This document shows positions 48,133 through 55,535 of a DNA stretch of 64,000 nucleotides, piece after piece; positions within the stretch are counted from its first letter, which is position 1, and each line of letters begins with the position of its first letter. This stretch comes from Bog-532 sp036495425 (lineage in GTDB: Bacteria > Actinomycetota > Actinomycetes > Streptosporangiales > Streptosporangiaceae), in the NCBI GenBank assembly GCA_036495425.1, contig DASXMW010000200.1, forward strand, positions 1 through 64,000, in the 5' to 3' direction. The position numbers and the translations under genes were made by a program. The notes beneath the pieces were generated by a model. The model was not told the origin of the DNA. It saw nothing but the letters and a program-made list of their open reading frames with translations, and searched no databases.

Positions 48133-49305
48133 CTAGGAGGTACTGGCCAGGATGCCGGTGTTCTTCTTCAGCGGGATGCCGTAGAACCCGCTGGCGTTCT
48201 CGCCCAGGATCCGGCGGCGCTGCTCGATCGGCAGCGACTGCGGCACCGACTCGTACGGCGAGTCGAAGTCCCAGTGCGGGTAGTCCGAGGAATACATCAG
48301 GTGATCCGGGCCGAAGGTCTCCTCGAACTGGCCGAGCAGGACCGGGAACTCCTCGAACGACTCCGGCTCCTCCATCGGCTGGGTCGCGAAGTAGAAGTGC
48401 TCGCGGAAGTACTCCGACGGCGCCCGCTTCAGGTGCGGCACCTCGGCCTTGAGCAGGTTCCACGACGCGTCCAGCCGCCAGGCGAACGGGGCCGCCCAGC
48501 CCCAGGACTGCTCGATCAGCGCGATGTTCAGCCCAGGGAACTGCTCGAACACGCCCTCGTAGATGAAGCTGCTCACCACCGGGAAGTTCCGCATCGGGAA
48601 CCCGCAGTGCCACTCGAAGTAGTAGTTGATGCCACCGGACGGGGTCATCCGCCGGCCAGGTGCGGTGTGGAAGACCAGCGGCATGCCGTAGTGCTGCATG
48701 GCTTCGAACACCGGCCAGTACTTGGGATTACCGATCGGAAACTCGGTCCGGGCCTCGAGCACGACCGACGGGAACCGGTCCGCGTACTCGCCCGACTTGA
48801 CCCGCTCGATCTCCTTCACACATTCCTGCGGGTGCTCGATCGGCAGGTGCATGGCCACGTTGAACCGCGGGTCGGCCTTGATCCAGACCTCGCGGTGCGC
48901 GTCGTTGAAGGCCCGGGCCAGCTCGATCGCGAACTGCTCGGGGAAGTTGTTGCCGCCGTGGGTCAGCGTGATCGCGTAGGCGTTGGAGAGCACGGCCGCG
49001 GTCATGTCGTACTCGTCGAGCAGCTGCTTGCGGGTGAAGTCGGGCAGCACCGCCGGCCGACCGCTCGGGTCGATGGCGTCCAGCCGGTGGGTGAACTCTC
49101 GCTGCGGCGGGATGCCGCGCTCGGTCGCCATGTGCCGGATGCCCATCATCTGCAGATACTCCCGCCAGCGCGGCGAGAGGTGCTCCAGCAGCTGTTCGTC
49201 GGTAACGCCCAGTGACTGGTGCACGTCCGTGTCGATGATCGGGATTCTCGCGGTTTCCGTTTGGTCACCGCGCCGCAGGTCGTTCCGGATGAGCGTGTTT
49301 GCCAC
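48133..49305 (-). CDS. Amidohydrolase-2 family protein, copy B
   Basis: A 390-residue paralogue of the protein at 37837. It has the same metal motifs: IPIIDTDVHQSLG, MPLVFHTAPGRR and LMYSSDYPHWDFDSP. The C-terminal third (HLKRAPSEYFREHFYF to GENASGFYGIPLKKN) is nearly identical to copy A, whereas the N-terminal region differs at many positions. The GTG at 49305 has GGAGG 5 nt upstream. It is a single-gene unit with its own ATAT-TTT-ATAT operator 111 nt upstream. Both copies may act on related island intermediates. Confidence 0.88.
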   Translation of the reverse strand: MANTLIRNDLRRGDQTETARIPIIDTDVHQSLGVTDEQLLEHLSPRWREYLQMMGIRHMATERGIPPQREFTHRLDAIDPSGRPAVLPDFTRKQLLDEYDMTAAVLSNAYAITLTHGGNNFPEQFAIELARAFNDAHREVWIKADPRFNVAMHLPIEHPQECVKEIERVKSGEYADRFPSVVLEARTEFPIGNPKYWPVFEAMQHYGMPLVFHTAPGRRMTPSGGINYYFEWHCGFPMRNFPVVSSFIYEGVFEQFPGLNIALIEQSWGWAAPFAWRLDASWNLLKAEVPHLKRAPSEYFREHFYFATQPMEEPESFEEFPVLLGQFEETFGPDHLMYSSDYPHWDFDSPYESVPQSLPIEQRRRILGENASGFYGIPLKKNTGILASTS

Positions 49306-49416
49306 GGGTACCTCCGCGTCCCCCGCAGGGGACTGAACAGATCGCGGGACACCAAGGATCAGCCTTCGGCCGCCTCAGCCGTCAGCACAGCCGCCTCAGC
49401 CATCTCGCGATTTCCT

Positions 49417-49427
49417 ATATTTTATAT
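49417..49427. promoter_or_regulatory. Island operator candidate (ATAT-N3-ATAT), site 6
   Basis: Perfect ATAT-TTT-ATAT in an A/T block, 111 nt before amidohydrolase copy B on the minus strand. Confidence 0.6.
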
Positions 49428-49884
49428 AACGCACGGTCGGGGGGATCCGCAAGGGCCTCCCTTAACCAGCCCGCAACTCCCTGGAAACCAAGCCGGGGCC
49501 AGCCAGCAAGGATGCGCCGTCCACCGCCGATTGCGGACCAGGCCCAGGTGAGAGCCCAAGCGCGGGCCATCGTGACCCACCCAGGCCGACCATCCGAAGG
49601 GCCTCGAGCCGTGCCGATCTCCCCGCGCCAGCACCGAACCACGGCCACCCACCCACCTGGGACCGGGCCGCTGACCGACGGGGTAGCCGGCCAGCGAAGT
49701 ACGGCCACGACCAGGCCCCGGGCGGGGCCGATGCCAACCGGTGCAAAGTGCCCATCGCCCCCGCCCCAGCCAGTGCAAAGTGCCCATCGCCCCGGCGGCG
49801 GGAGCACGGGCTGACCCACGGGGCCGGGCTGCTCCGTCGCGCTGCTATCTGGCCGGCCCATTGCTTCGTTCATAATCACGTATT
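49428..49884. other. GC-rich intergenic stretch with no convincing gene
   Basis: Between operator sites 6 and 7. Open frames exist on both strands but none has a ribosome site, a family motif or a natural amino-acid composition (Trp, Pro and Gly run high). It holds a two-copy direct repeat at 49741-49793. I see no RNA gene by eye. Confidence 0.5.
49741..49793. repeat. Two-copy 21-bp direct repeat
   Basis: Identical 21-bp units starting GTGCAAAGTGCCCATC lie at 49741-49761 and 49773-49793, a period of 32 bp. They are in non-coding sequence upstream of the RraA-like operon. Confidence 0.8.
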
Positions 49885-49895
49885 ATATATTTTAT
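49885..49895. promoter_or_regulatory. Island operator candidate, near-perfect, site 7
   Basis: ATAT-ATT-TTAT matches 7 of 8 fixed positions, inside a larger TTCATAA/TTATGAA inverted pair (49869-49875 and 49892-49898). It lies 215 nt before the RraA-like gene on the plus strand. Confidence 0.5.
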
Positions 49896-50110
49896 GAAAT
49901 GATCACTGGCGGACGACGGCTGGTTGCGTGCGCGGTGGACATCCGGCCCGGCGCCGGTGGACACCTGACCCTGCCGCACCCATCACCGGGTCGTGCCCAG
50001 CCGTCTCCGACCCGGCAGAGGGGATCAGGCATGGGCCTGCTGTGGCACGGCACCTGGACACCGCGATACGGCCTCGGCAGTTGCCGGCCGGCGCCGGCGA
50101 GGGGTGCCCA

Positions 50111-50854
50111 GTGACCAGTCCGATGCTCGGCCACGTTCCGATGCTGCCGCCCCGGCTGGGGGCGGCGCCTTACCGGGCCAGTCAGGAACTGCTGGCCCAC
50201 TTCCGGGCCTGCTCGGCCTGCGACGTCACCGACGCGGTGGGGCGGCTGTACAGCATGGACGCGGGAATCCGGCCGCTCTACTCCCCCATGAAGCGGGCGG
50301 TGGGGATCGCCCTGACGGCCAAGGCGATCCCGGGCGACAACCTGGCTGTTCATACCGCGCTGGGGCTGGCGCAGGAGGACGACTTCCTGATCGTGGACTG
50401 GCGCGGCCACACCGAGAGCTGCGGGTCGGGGGTGCTCTCGCTGATCGACCCGATGCGCCGGGGCCTGCGCGGAGTCGCGGTGGACGGGTCGTGGCGGGAC
50501 GTGGACGACATCCGGGCGCTGGGCTTCCCGGTCTTCGGGCGGGGCATCGCGCCGTTCTCGCCACTCAAGGAGGACCTGGGCGAGGTCAACGTGCCGGTCG
50601 CCTGTGGCGGGGTGGTGGTCGAACCCGGGGACATCATCGTGGCCGACGAAGGCGGCGTCGCCGTGGTGCCGCTGCGGCACGCGGAACAGGTGGCGGCGGC
50701 GGTCGAGAAGTTCGTGGTCCGCACCTCGTACGAGGAGTACCCGCTGGACGAGCTGCGCCGGGGCGCCGATGCCCGCCGGGAGGACCTGCGCCAGCTGTTC
50801 GAGCAGCAGGGCGGCCTGATCGTCGGTGACGAGACCAAGGGGACGGGCGAATGA
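50111..50854 (+). CDS. RraA-like / HMG-CHA-type aldolase family protein
   Basis: A 247-residue member of the RraA-like superfamily, which includes 4-hydroxy-4-methyl-2-oxoglutarate (HMG/CHA) aldolases. The segments FRACSACDVTDAVGRLYSMD, AVGIALTAKAIPGDNLAVH, GLRGVAVDGSWRDVDDIRAL and VEPGDIIVADEGGVAVVP are family hallmarks, including the G-x-x-x-x-D-G metal/substrate region; the usual R-D reads W-R-D here. It probably cleaves a hydroxy-oxo-acid to pyruvate or a related unit. The GTG at 50111 has GAGGGG 6 nt upstream. It overlaps the next gene by 4 nt. Confidence 0.85.
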   Translation: MTSPMLGHVPMLPPRLGAAPYRASQELLAHFRACSACDVTDAVGRLYSMDAGIRPLYSPMKRAVGIALTAKAIPGDNLAVHTALGLAQEDDFLIVDWRGHTESCGSGVLSLIDPMRRGLRGVAVDGSWRDVDDIRALGFPVFGRGIAPFSPLKEDLGEVNVPVACGGVVVEPGDIIVADEGGVAVVPLRHAEQVAAAVEKFVVRTSYEEYPLDELRRGADARREDLRQLFEQQGGLIVGDETKGTGE

Positions 50855-52071
50855 TCAAGGGTTTCGACTACCGGGTGCGGGCTCCGGAACGGCTGATCAC
50901 GGTCGAGGACTACCGCCGGGTGGCCCGGCGGCGGCTGCCCCGCATGGTGTGGAACTACGTCGATGGCGGCGCCGACGACCGGCAGGCGCTCCGGGACAAC
51001 CGGGACGCGTTCAGCCGCTGGGTGTTCCGGCCCCGCGCGCTGACCGGCGCGACCGAGCCGGCCATGCGCCGCCGCATCGCCGGCACCGATCTGAGCCTGC
51101 CGATCCTGCTCTCCCCCACCGGGTTCACCGGGCTGTCCTACTGGCGCGGCGACCTGGCCGCGGCCCGGGCCGCCGAACGGTACGGGACCCGGTACGTGCT
51201 GAGCACGGCGTCGTCCTGGTCGATCGAGGAGGTGTTCGGCTCGTCCCCGGTCGATCACTTCTTCCAGATCTACCCGCGGACCGGGCCGGCCACCGCCGAG
51301 CTGATCCAGCGGGCCAAGCGGGCCGGCTGCCAGGTCGCGTTCGTCACCGTCGACGTCCCGGTCGTCGGCAACCGGGAAGGCGAGCGCAAGACCGGCATGG
51401 GGCGGCCGCCCACGCTGACTCCGGCCCGGGCTCTGAACATGGCCACCCGGCCCCGCTGGACCTACGACGTGCTGCGCTACGGCCGGATCGGCGGCCGCAA
51501 CCTGGTCGGGCAGGGCGGGCTGGCGGCGGCGCTTGAGTCGGTCGACGTCCAGACCCGCGAGTTCATACAGGCCTCCCTGAACTGGGACGATGTGGCCTGG
51601 ATCCGGGACCACTGGGACGGCCCGCTGTACCTGAAGGGCATCTTGCGCGCCGACGACGCGGCCCACGCCGCCGACCTCGGCTTCGACGGAGTGGTGGTGT
51701 CCAACCACGGCGGCCGCCAGCTCGACTACGCCCAGGCCACGCTGGACGCGCTGCCCGGCATCGCGGCCGCGGTCGGCCAGCGGATGGAGATCCTGCTCGA
51801 CGGGGGCGTCCGGCGCGGCACCGACGTGGTCAAGGCGCTGGCCCTCGGGGCCGACGCGGTGATGATCGGCCGCCCCTACGTCTACGGGCTGGCCGTGGGC
51901 GGCGAGCGGGGGGCCAGCGCGGTCCTCGGCATTCTGGCCGAGGAACTGGAGCGGGCGCTGCTGCTGCTCGGCGTCGGGAACATCGACGAGCTGGGCCCGG
52001 ACCTGCTGGCCCGCCGCGGTGAGCCCGGCGAGCAGGCCGCGGCCCTGGCGACCACTCCGGCGGCCGTCTGA
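50851..52071 (+). CDS. FMN-dependent alpha-hydroxyacid oxidase/dehydrogenase, copy 2
   Basis: A 406-residue FMN enzyme paralogous to the protein at 39246. It shares MVWNYVDGGADDRQALRDNR, ILLSPTGFTGLSYW, FVTVDVPVVGNREGERKTG, the catalytic VVSNHGGRQLD and LLDGGVRRGTDVVKALALG. The two differ in the N-terminus and in the active-site loop before the His segment, so their substrates may differ. It is coupled to the RraA-like aldolase by ATGA, suggesting that the 2-oxoacid it makes is the aldolase substrate. Confidence 0.92.
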   Translation: MIKGFDYRVRAPERLITVEDYRRVARRRLPRMVWNYVDGGADDRQALRDNRDAFSRWVFRPRALTGATEPAMRRRIAGTDLSLPILLSPTGFTGLSYWRGDLAAARAAERYGTRYVLSTASSWSIEEVFGSSPVDHFFQIYPRTGPATAELIQRAKRAGCQVAFVTVDVPVVGNREGERKTGMGRPPTLTPARALNMATRPRWTYDVLRYGRIGGRNLVGQGGLAAALESVDVQTREFIQASLNWDDVAWIRDHWDGPLYLKGILRADDAAHAADLGFDGVVVSNHGGRQLDYAQATLDALPGIAAAVGQRMEILLDGGVRRGTDVVKALALGADAVMIGRPYVYGLAVGGERGASAVLGILAEELERALLLLGVGNIDELGPDLLARRGEPGEQAAALATTPAAV

Positions 52072-52091
52072 GCCATCGGCTGCGTCAGCGG

Positions 52092-52128
52092 GCGGGCCCC
52101 GTCCGGTCAGTGACTCTGCGGGGCCCGC
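52092..52128. terminator. Hairpin between convergent genes
   Basis: A 10-bp stem (GCGGGCCCCG with CGGGGCCCGC) and a 17-nt loop lie between the hydroxyacid oxidase stop and the NuoF-like gene, overlapping the last codons of the latter. It probably terminates in both directions. Confidence 0.5.
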
Positions 52129-53519
52129 TCGATGGCGAGCCGGAACCGGTCGTAGCCATCGCCCTGGCGCTGCGCGCAGACCGGGCAGGGGCCGTCCCGG
52201 TGCGCGGACACCTCGGCGCTGAACTCGCGGAACACCGACGCGGCCAGGTTGGCCGAGCCGTCCAGGTAGGCGCAGGCGCCGCGGCCGCGCAGCGACTGCG
52301 ACCAGCCGGTCAGCCGGTCGATGTCCTGGTCGGTGACCTGGCCCCGGCTCAGCCGCTTCAGCACCTTGGCCATGGCGCCGGTCCCGCGGATGCAGGGACC
52401 GCACTGGCGGGCGTTGTTGCGCTCGAAGTAGGCCATCAGGTCGGCCGCGATCGCGATCGGGCACTCGTCGGGGGCGATGACCCAGATCGCCCCGCAGCCC
52501 AGCCCGGTCCCCCGGGCCTTGGTGGCCGGATAGGACAGCGGCAGGTCGAGGACGCCGGGCCCGATCAGCCCGGCGAAGTAGCCGCCCATCAGCGCGCCCC
52601 GCGGCTGGCCCGCGAACCCGCCCACCTGGTCGGCCACCTCGCGCAGGGTCATGCCCAGCGGCACCTCGTACAGGCCGGGCGCCGGGCAGGCCCCGGACAG
52701 GCTGAGCAGGAACGTGCCCGGGCACTGCCGGTCCCGGCTCGGCTCGACGTAGGCGTCCACCCCCCGGACGTCGATCGCGGGCAGGTTAGCCAGCGTCTCG
52801 ACGTTCGATATCAAGGTAGGCCGCTGTCTGACGCCGGACTCGAACGGGCGCGGCGGCTTGTCCACCGGCAGCGCGGGCCCGCCGTTGATGGCCCGGACCA
52901 CGGCGGTCTCCTCGCCGCCCACGTAGGACGGCTCGATCCGGACCACCTCGACCGGGAGCGGCACATCACCCAGCTCGGCCAGCGCGTGCCGGACGCTGGC
53001 CGCCGCGTCCGGGTCGGACAGGTAGACGTAGGCCCGCTCGGCGCTGACCGCCCGGGCCGCCCGGAACAGGCCGTCCAGCACCAGGTGGGGCCGGATCCGC
53101 AGCAGCCAGCGGTCCTTGACGCTGAGCGGCTCGCCTTCCTCGCCGTTGGCCACCACGTAGCGCGGGCCGTCGGCATCGCGAACCGAGCGGAGCTTGACCC
53201 CGATCGGGAACGCGGCACCGCCGCGCCCGGCCAGACCGGCCTGCTCGGCCTTCTCGACCAGCTTGCCCGGCTCGTCGCCGGGCCGATAGCCGCCGCGTTC
53301 GGTGTAGGCGGTCAGGTCCTCCCGCTGGAAGGGGGCGGGGATCAGCAGCCGGGTCTGCTCTCCGGCCAGGGACCGGAGGTCGACCTCACGTTCGGGCCAG
53401 TAGGGCACGTGCGGGGCCGGGACCGGGGCCACCCCCGGGGACCGCAGGTGCCGGTCGACCGCGCCTGCTGCCTCCTCGGGTGCCCCGGCCGCTCCGGCCC
53501 CGGGTTCATTGCTGGTCAA
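52107..53519 (-). CDS. NuoF-like NADH:acceptor flavoprotein with altered Fe-S site
   Basis: A 470-residue relative of the 51-kDa NADH-binding subunit of complex I. It contains GLAGRGGAAFPIGVKL, the FMN/NADH region VVANGEEGEPLSVKDR, SYVGGEETAVVRAING, an SLBB-type domain, and the Fe-S loop NARQCGPCIRGTG. In NuoF this loop is S-C-G-x-C-x-x-C; here the first Cys is Ala, leaving two Cys plus the distal one in GACAYLDGSA. The TTG start at 53519 is weak. Without other Nuo subunits it is probably a soluble NADH reductase feeding the island ferredoxin or Rieske protein. It is the last gene of the HpaI-PTE-NuoF operon. Confidence 0.85.
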   Translation of the reverse strand: MTSNEPGAGAAGAPEEAAGAVDRHLRSPGVAPVPAPHVPYWPEREVDLRSLAGEQTRLLIPAPFQREDLTAYTERGGYRPGDEPGKLVEKAEQAGLAGRGGAAFPIGVKLRSVRDADGPRYVVANGEEGEPLSVKDRWLLRIRPHLVLDGLFRAARAVSAERAYVYLSDPDAAASVRHALAELGDVPLPVEVVRIEPSYVGGEETAVVRAINGGPALPVDKPPRPFESGVRQRPTLISNVETLANLPAIDVRGVDAYVEPSRDRQCPGTFLLSLSGACPAPGLYEVPLGMTLREVADQVGGFAGQPRGALMGGYFAGLIGPGVLDLPLSYPATKARGTGLGCGAIWVIAPDECPIAIAADLMAYFERNNARQCGPCIRGTGAMAKVLKRLSRGQVTDQDIDRLTGWSQSLRGRGACAYLDGSANLAASVFREFSAEVSAHRDGPCPVCAQRQGDGYDRFRLAIERAPQSH

Positions 53520-53531
53520 GTCGCCGCCTGG

Positions 53532-54503
53532 CTAAGAGTTCTTGGGCAGGATCCGGGCCGGGTTGACCACCATCATCTGGTGGATGGTCTCGTCGCTGAT
53601 CCCGCGGCTCTTCAGGGCGGGCAGCACCCGGTCGGACACGTTGAAGTGGTTCCAGTGCGGCTCCAGGTAGGCCCGGTGGCTGGGCTCGCTGTTGATGCTG
53701 AAGAACGCGGCGTCGTGCGAGAGGGTCAGCCGGTCGGCGTACCCCTGCTCGCACAGCTTGGCCACGGTGTCGATGCGCTGCTCGTCCGGGAGCATGGACT
53801 CGATGCCGAAGCGGTCCATGCCGATCGTCGACCCGTTGTCCATGAGCTCCTTGAGGTAGTCGAGGTCGGTGCTGTCCCCGGAGTGGCCGATCACGACCCG
53901 CTCCAGGTTGACCCCTTCCTGCTTAAAGAAGTCCTGCTGCAGCTTCCCGGTCCGGAAAGCCACGTTGGTGTGGGTGCTGATCGGCACCCCGGTCGCCAGC
54001 TGGGTCCGGGCCGCGGCCCGCAGCACCTGGGCGACGCCGTCGGTGATGCCGTCCTTGTCGGTGACGACCTTGATGATCGCGGCCTTGACCCCGGTGTCGC
54101 CGATCCCGGTCTCGACGTCCTTGCGGAACATCTGCTCCAGCGGCTCCGGCCCGTCGATGCGCAGCCCCGGCCCGTGCTGGTGGAAATAGGCGGGCAGGTC
54201 CTTGGCCGTGTAGTAGCCGGTGGCCACCACCACGTTGATGCGGGCGTCGCCGGCCAGCTGCTGGATGCGCGGGATGTCCCGGCCCAGCCCGAGCACGGTC
54301 AGGTCGACCAGGGTGTGGATACCCTTGTCCCAGAGCTCCTCGAGGCCGTCGTGGGCGGTCTTCATGATCGCGGCTTCGTCCCACTCGGGGCTGGGATAGT
54401 CCTGCTCGAGCTCGGGGTTCTTGACGAACAGGTGCTCGTGCATCAGCGTGGCCCCGAGCTGGCTGCTGTCGACCGGACCGCGGGCAGTTTCGATCTGGCT
54501 CAT
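53532..54503 (-). CDS. Phosphotriesterase-family protein (lactonase-like)
   Basis: A 323-residue PTE-fold metal hydrolase with a complete binuclear site: H-x-H in LMHEHLFV (His22, His24), the bridging Lys145 in AAIIKVVTD, His178 in PISTHTN, His207 in VIGHSGD and Asp264 in LSHDA. Bacterial members outside true organophosphate hydrolases are mostly lactonases, so opening of a lactone is the likely job. It lies between the HpaI-type aldolase (27 nt) and the NuoF-like gene (12 nt) on one transcript. Confidence 0.9.
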   Translation of the reverse strand: MSQIETARGPVDSSQLGATLMHEHLFVKNPELEQDYPSPEWDEAAIMKTAHDGLEELWDKGIHTLVDLTVLGLGRDIPRIQQLAGDARINVVVATGYYTAKDLPAYFHQHGPGLRIDGPEPLEQMFRKDVETGIGDTGVKAAIIKVVTDKDGITDGVAQVLRAAARTQLATGVPISTHTNVAFRTGKLQQDFFKQEGVNLERVVIGHSGDSTDLDYLKELMDNGSTIGMDRFGIESMLPDEQRIDTVAKLCEQGYADRLTLSHDAAFFSINSEPSHRAYLEPHWNHFNVSDRVLPALKSRGISDETIHQMMVVNPARILPKNS

Positions 54504-54530
54504 CGATGGATCCCTTCGCGACGGTGGGAA

Positions 54531-55283
54531 CTAGGACAATTCGCGGCGCAGTTCGGCCGCCTGATCGAGGCCGGCCTGGATGAAGCCGGTGTCACTGCCG
54601 ACCGAGACCATCCCGAAGCCCAGGCCGCTCATCTGGCCGGGACGGCCGCTGATGGCCGCGACCCGGTGGGCGGCCCGGCAGGCAGCCACCACGCGCTTGA
54701 TCGCGTCGGCGTGCTCGCCGTCCTGCAGCCCGACCTTCGGCTTCAGGCCCATGCTGACGCCGAGGTCGGCCGGGCCGAGATAGACGCCGTCGACACCGGG
54801 CACGGCCACGATCTCCTCGACGTTCTTGACCGCGTCCCGGGTCTCGACCATGACGAAACACAGCACCTGGGGGTTGACCTCGGCCGGGTCGGTCCCGAGC
54901 CCGAACCGGGCCCGGACCGGGCCCCAGCTGCGCACCCCGTCGGGCGGATAGCGGCAGCCCTGCACGGCCAGGCGGGCGTCGTCGGCCGAGTTGACCATGG
55001 GCACGATGACACCCTCGGCCCCGATGTCGAGGACCTGGCCGATCAGCCCCGGGTCGTTGCGCAGCACCCGCACCAGCGGGGTGACCGGGCTGCCGGCGAT
55101 GGCCCGAAGCTGGTTGATCAGCGTGTCGAGCGAGGTCAGGCCGTGCTGCTGGTCGAAGTAGACGTAGTCCAGGGTGGAGTGGGCGCACAGTTCGACGGCG
55201 TGCGCACTGCCCAGTGTGAACGAGATCCCGAGCGCGGTCTCCCCTGCGGCGATGCGGCGTTTCAGCGCAGTCGGTCCTGGCAT
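54531..55283 (-). CDS. HpcH/HpaI-type aldolase
   Basis: A 250-residue class II pyruvate-type aldolase. The core shows TLDYVYFDQQHGLTSLDTLI, PLVRVLRNDPGLIGQVLDIGAEGVIVPMV, the metal-ligand Glu in CFVMVETRDAVKNVEEI and Asp in GVYLGPADLGVSMG. Members cleave 4-hydroxy-2-oxoacids to pyruvate and an aldehyde. The usual E-H in the first motif reads Q-Q-H. It is the first gene of its operon, and a perfect ATAT-AAT-ATAT operator is 65 nt upstream. With the RraA-like protein it gives the island two aldol-cleavage enzymes. Confidence 0.92.
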   Translation of the reverse strand: MPGPTALKRRIAAGETALGISFTLGSAHAVELCAHSTLDYVYFDQQHGLTSLDTLINQLRAIAGSPVTPLVRVLRNDPGLIGQVLDIGAEGVIVPMVNSADDARLAVQGCRYPPDGVRSWGPVRARFGLGTDPAEVNPQVLCFVMVETRDAVKNVEEIVAVPGVDGVYLGPADLGVSMGLKPKVGLQDGEHADAIKRVVAACRAAHRVAAISGRPGQMSGLGFGMVSVGSDTGFIQAGLDQAAELRRELS

Positions 55284-55348
55284 AGCTGCCCTTTCACCTG
55301 GTCAGCCCGCTTACCCGGTCATGCCGTCACCAGGCCGGCGAACAGCAA

Positions 55349-55359
55349 ATATAATATAT
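55349..55359. promoter_or_regulatory. Island operator candidate (ATAT-N3-ATAT), site 8
   Basis: Perfect ATAT-AAT-ATAT, part of a 24-nt mostly A/T block. It is 65 nt before the HpaI-type aldolase on the minus strand and marks the right edge of the island. Confidence 0.6.
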
Positions 55360-55384
55360 TGAATATTGACCGATGCGGGGGACG

Positions 55385-55488
55385 GCGTCAACCGCCGGCT
55401 GATGCGCGGGGCATCAACCGCCGGGTGATGTGGGCGGCATCGACCGCCGGGTGATGCGGGCGGCATCAGCCGGCGGGTGATGCGGGGC
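55385..55488. repeat. Four tandem 26-bp imperfect palindromes
   Basis: Units at 55385, 55411, 55437 and 55463 share the form GCATCAACCGCCGGGTGATG plus six bases. Each unit contains a CATCA/TGATG-type dyad (weaker in unit 1, GTCA/TGAT). The array lies between operator site 8 and the LtrA-like gene, 47 nt before its start. No function is assigned; it could be a protein-binding array or a boundary element. Confidence 0.75.
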
Positions 55489-55535
55489 TGGTCAGAGGGC
55501 CGGGCTCACCTTCTTCTCCCGTATGCTGCGCGGTC

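Noticed and set aside
36183..49305. Idea that the three amidohydrolases and RraA-like aldolase form the protocatechuate 4,5-cleavage (Lig) route
   Set aside because: No LigAB-type ring-cleavage dioxygenase or LigC dehydrogenase is seen, and the amidohydrolase metal motif is DxH rather than the HxH expected for the LigI lactonase.
49415..49879. 154-codon minus-strand frame between island operators 6 and 7
   Set aside because: Unnatural composition (many Trp, Gly, Pro), internal repeat in DNA and no motif; treated as intergenic.
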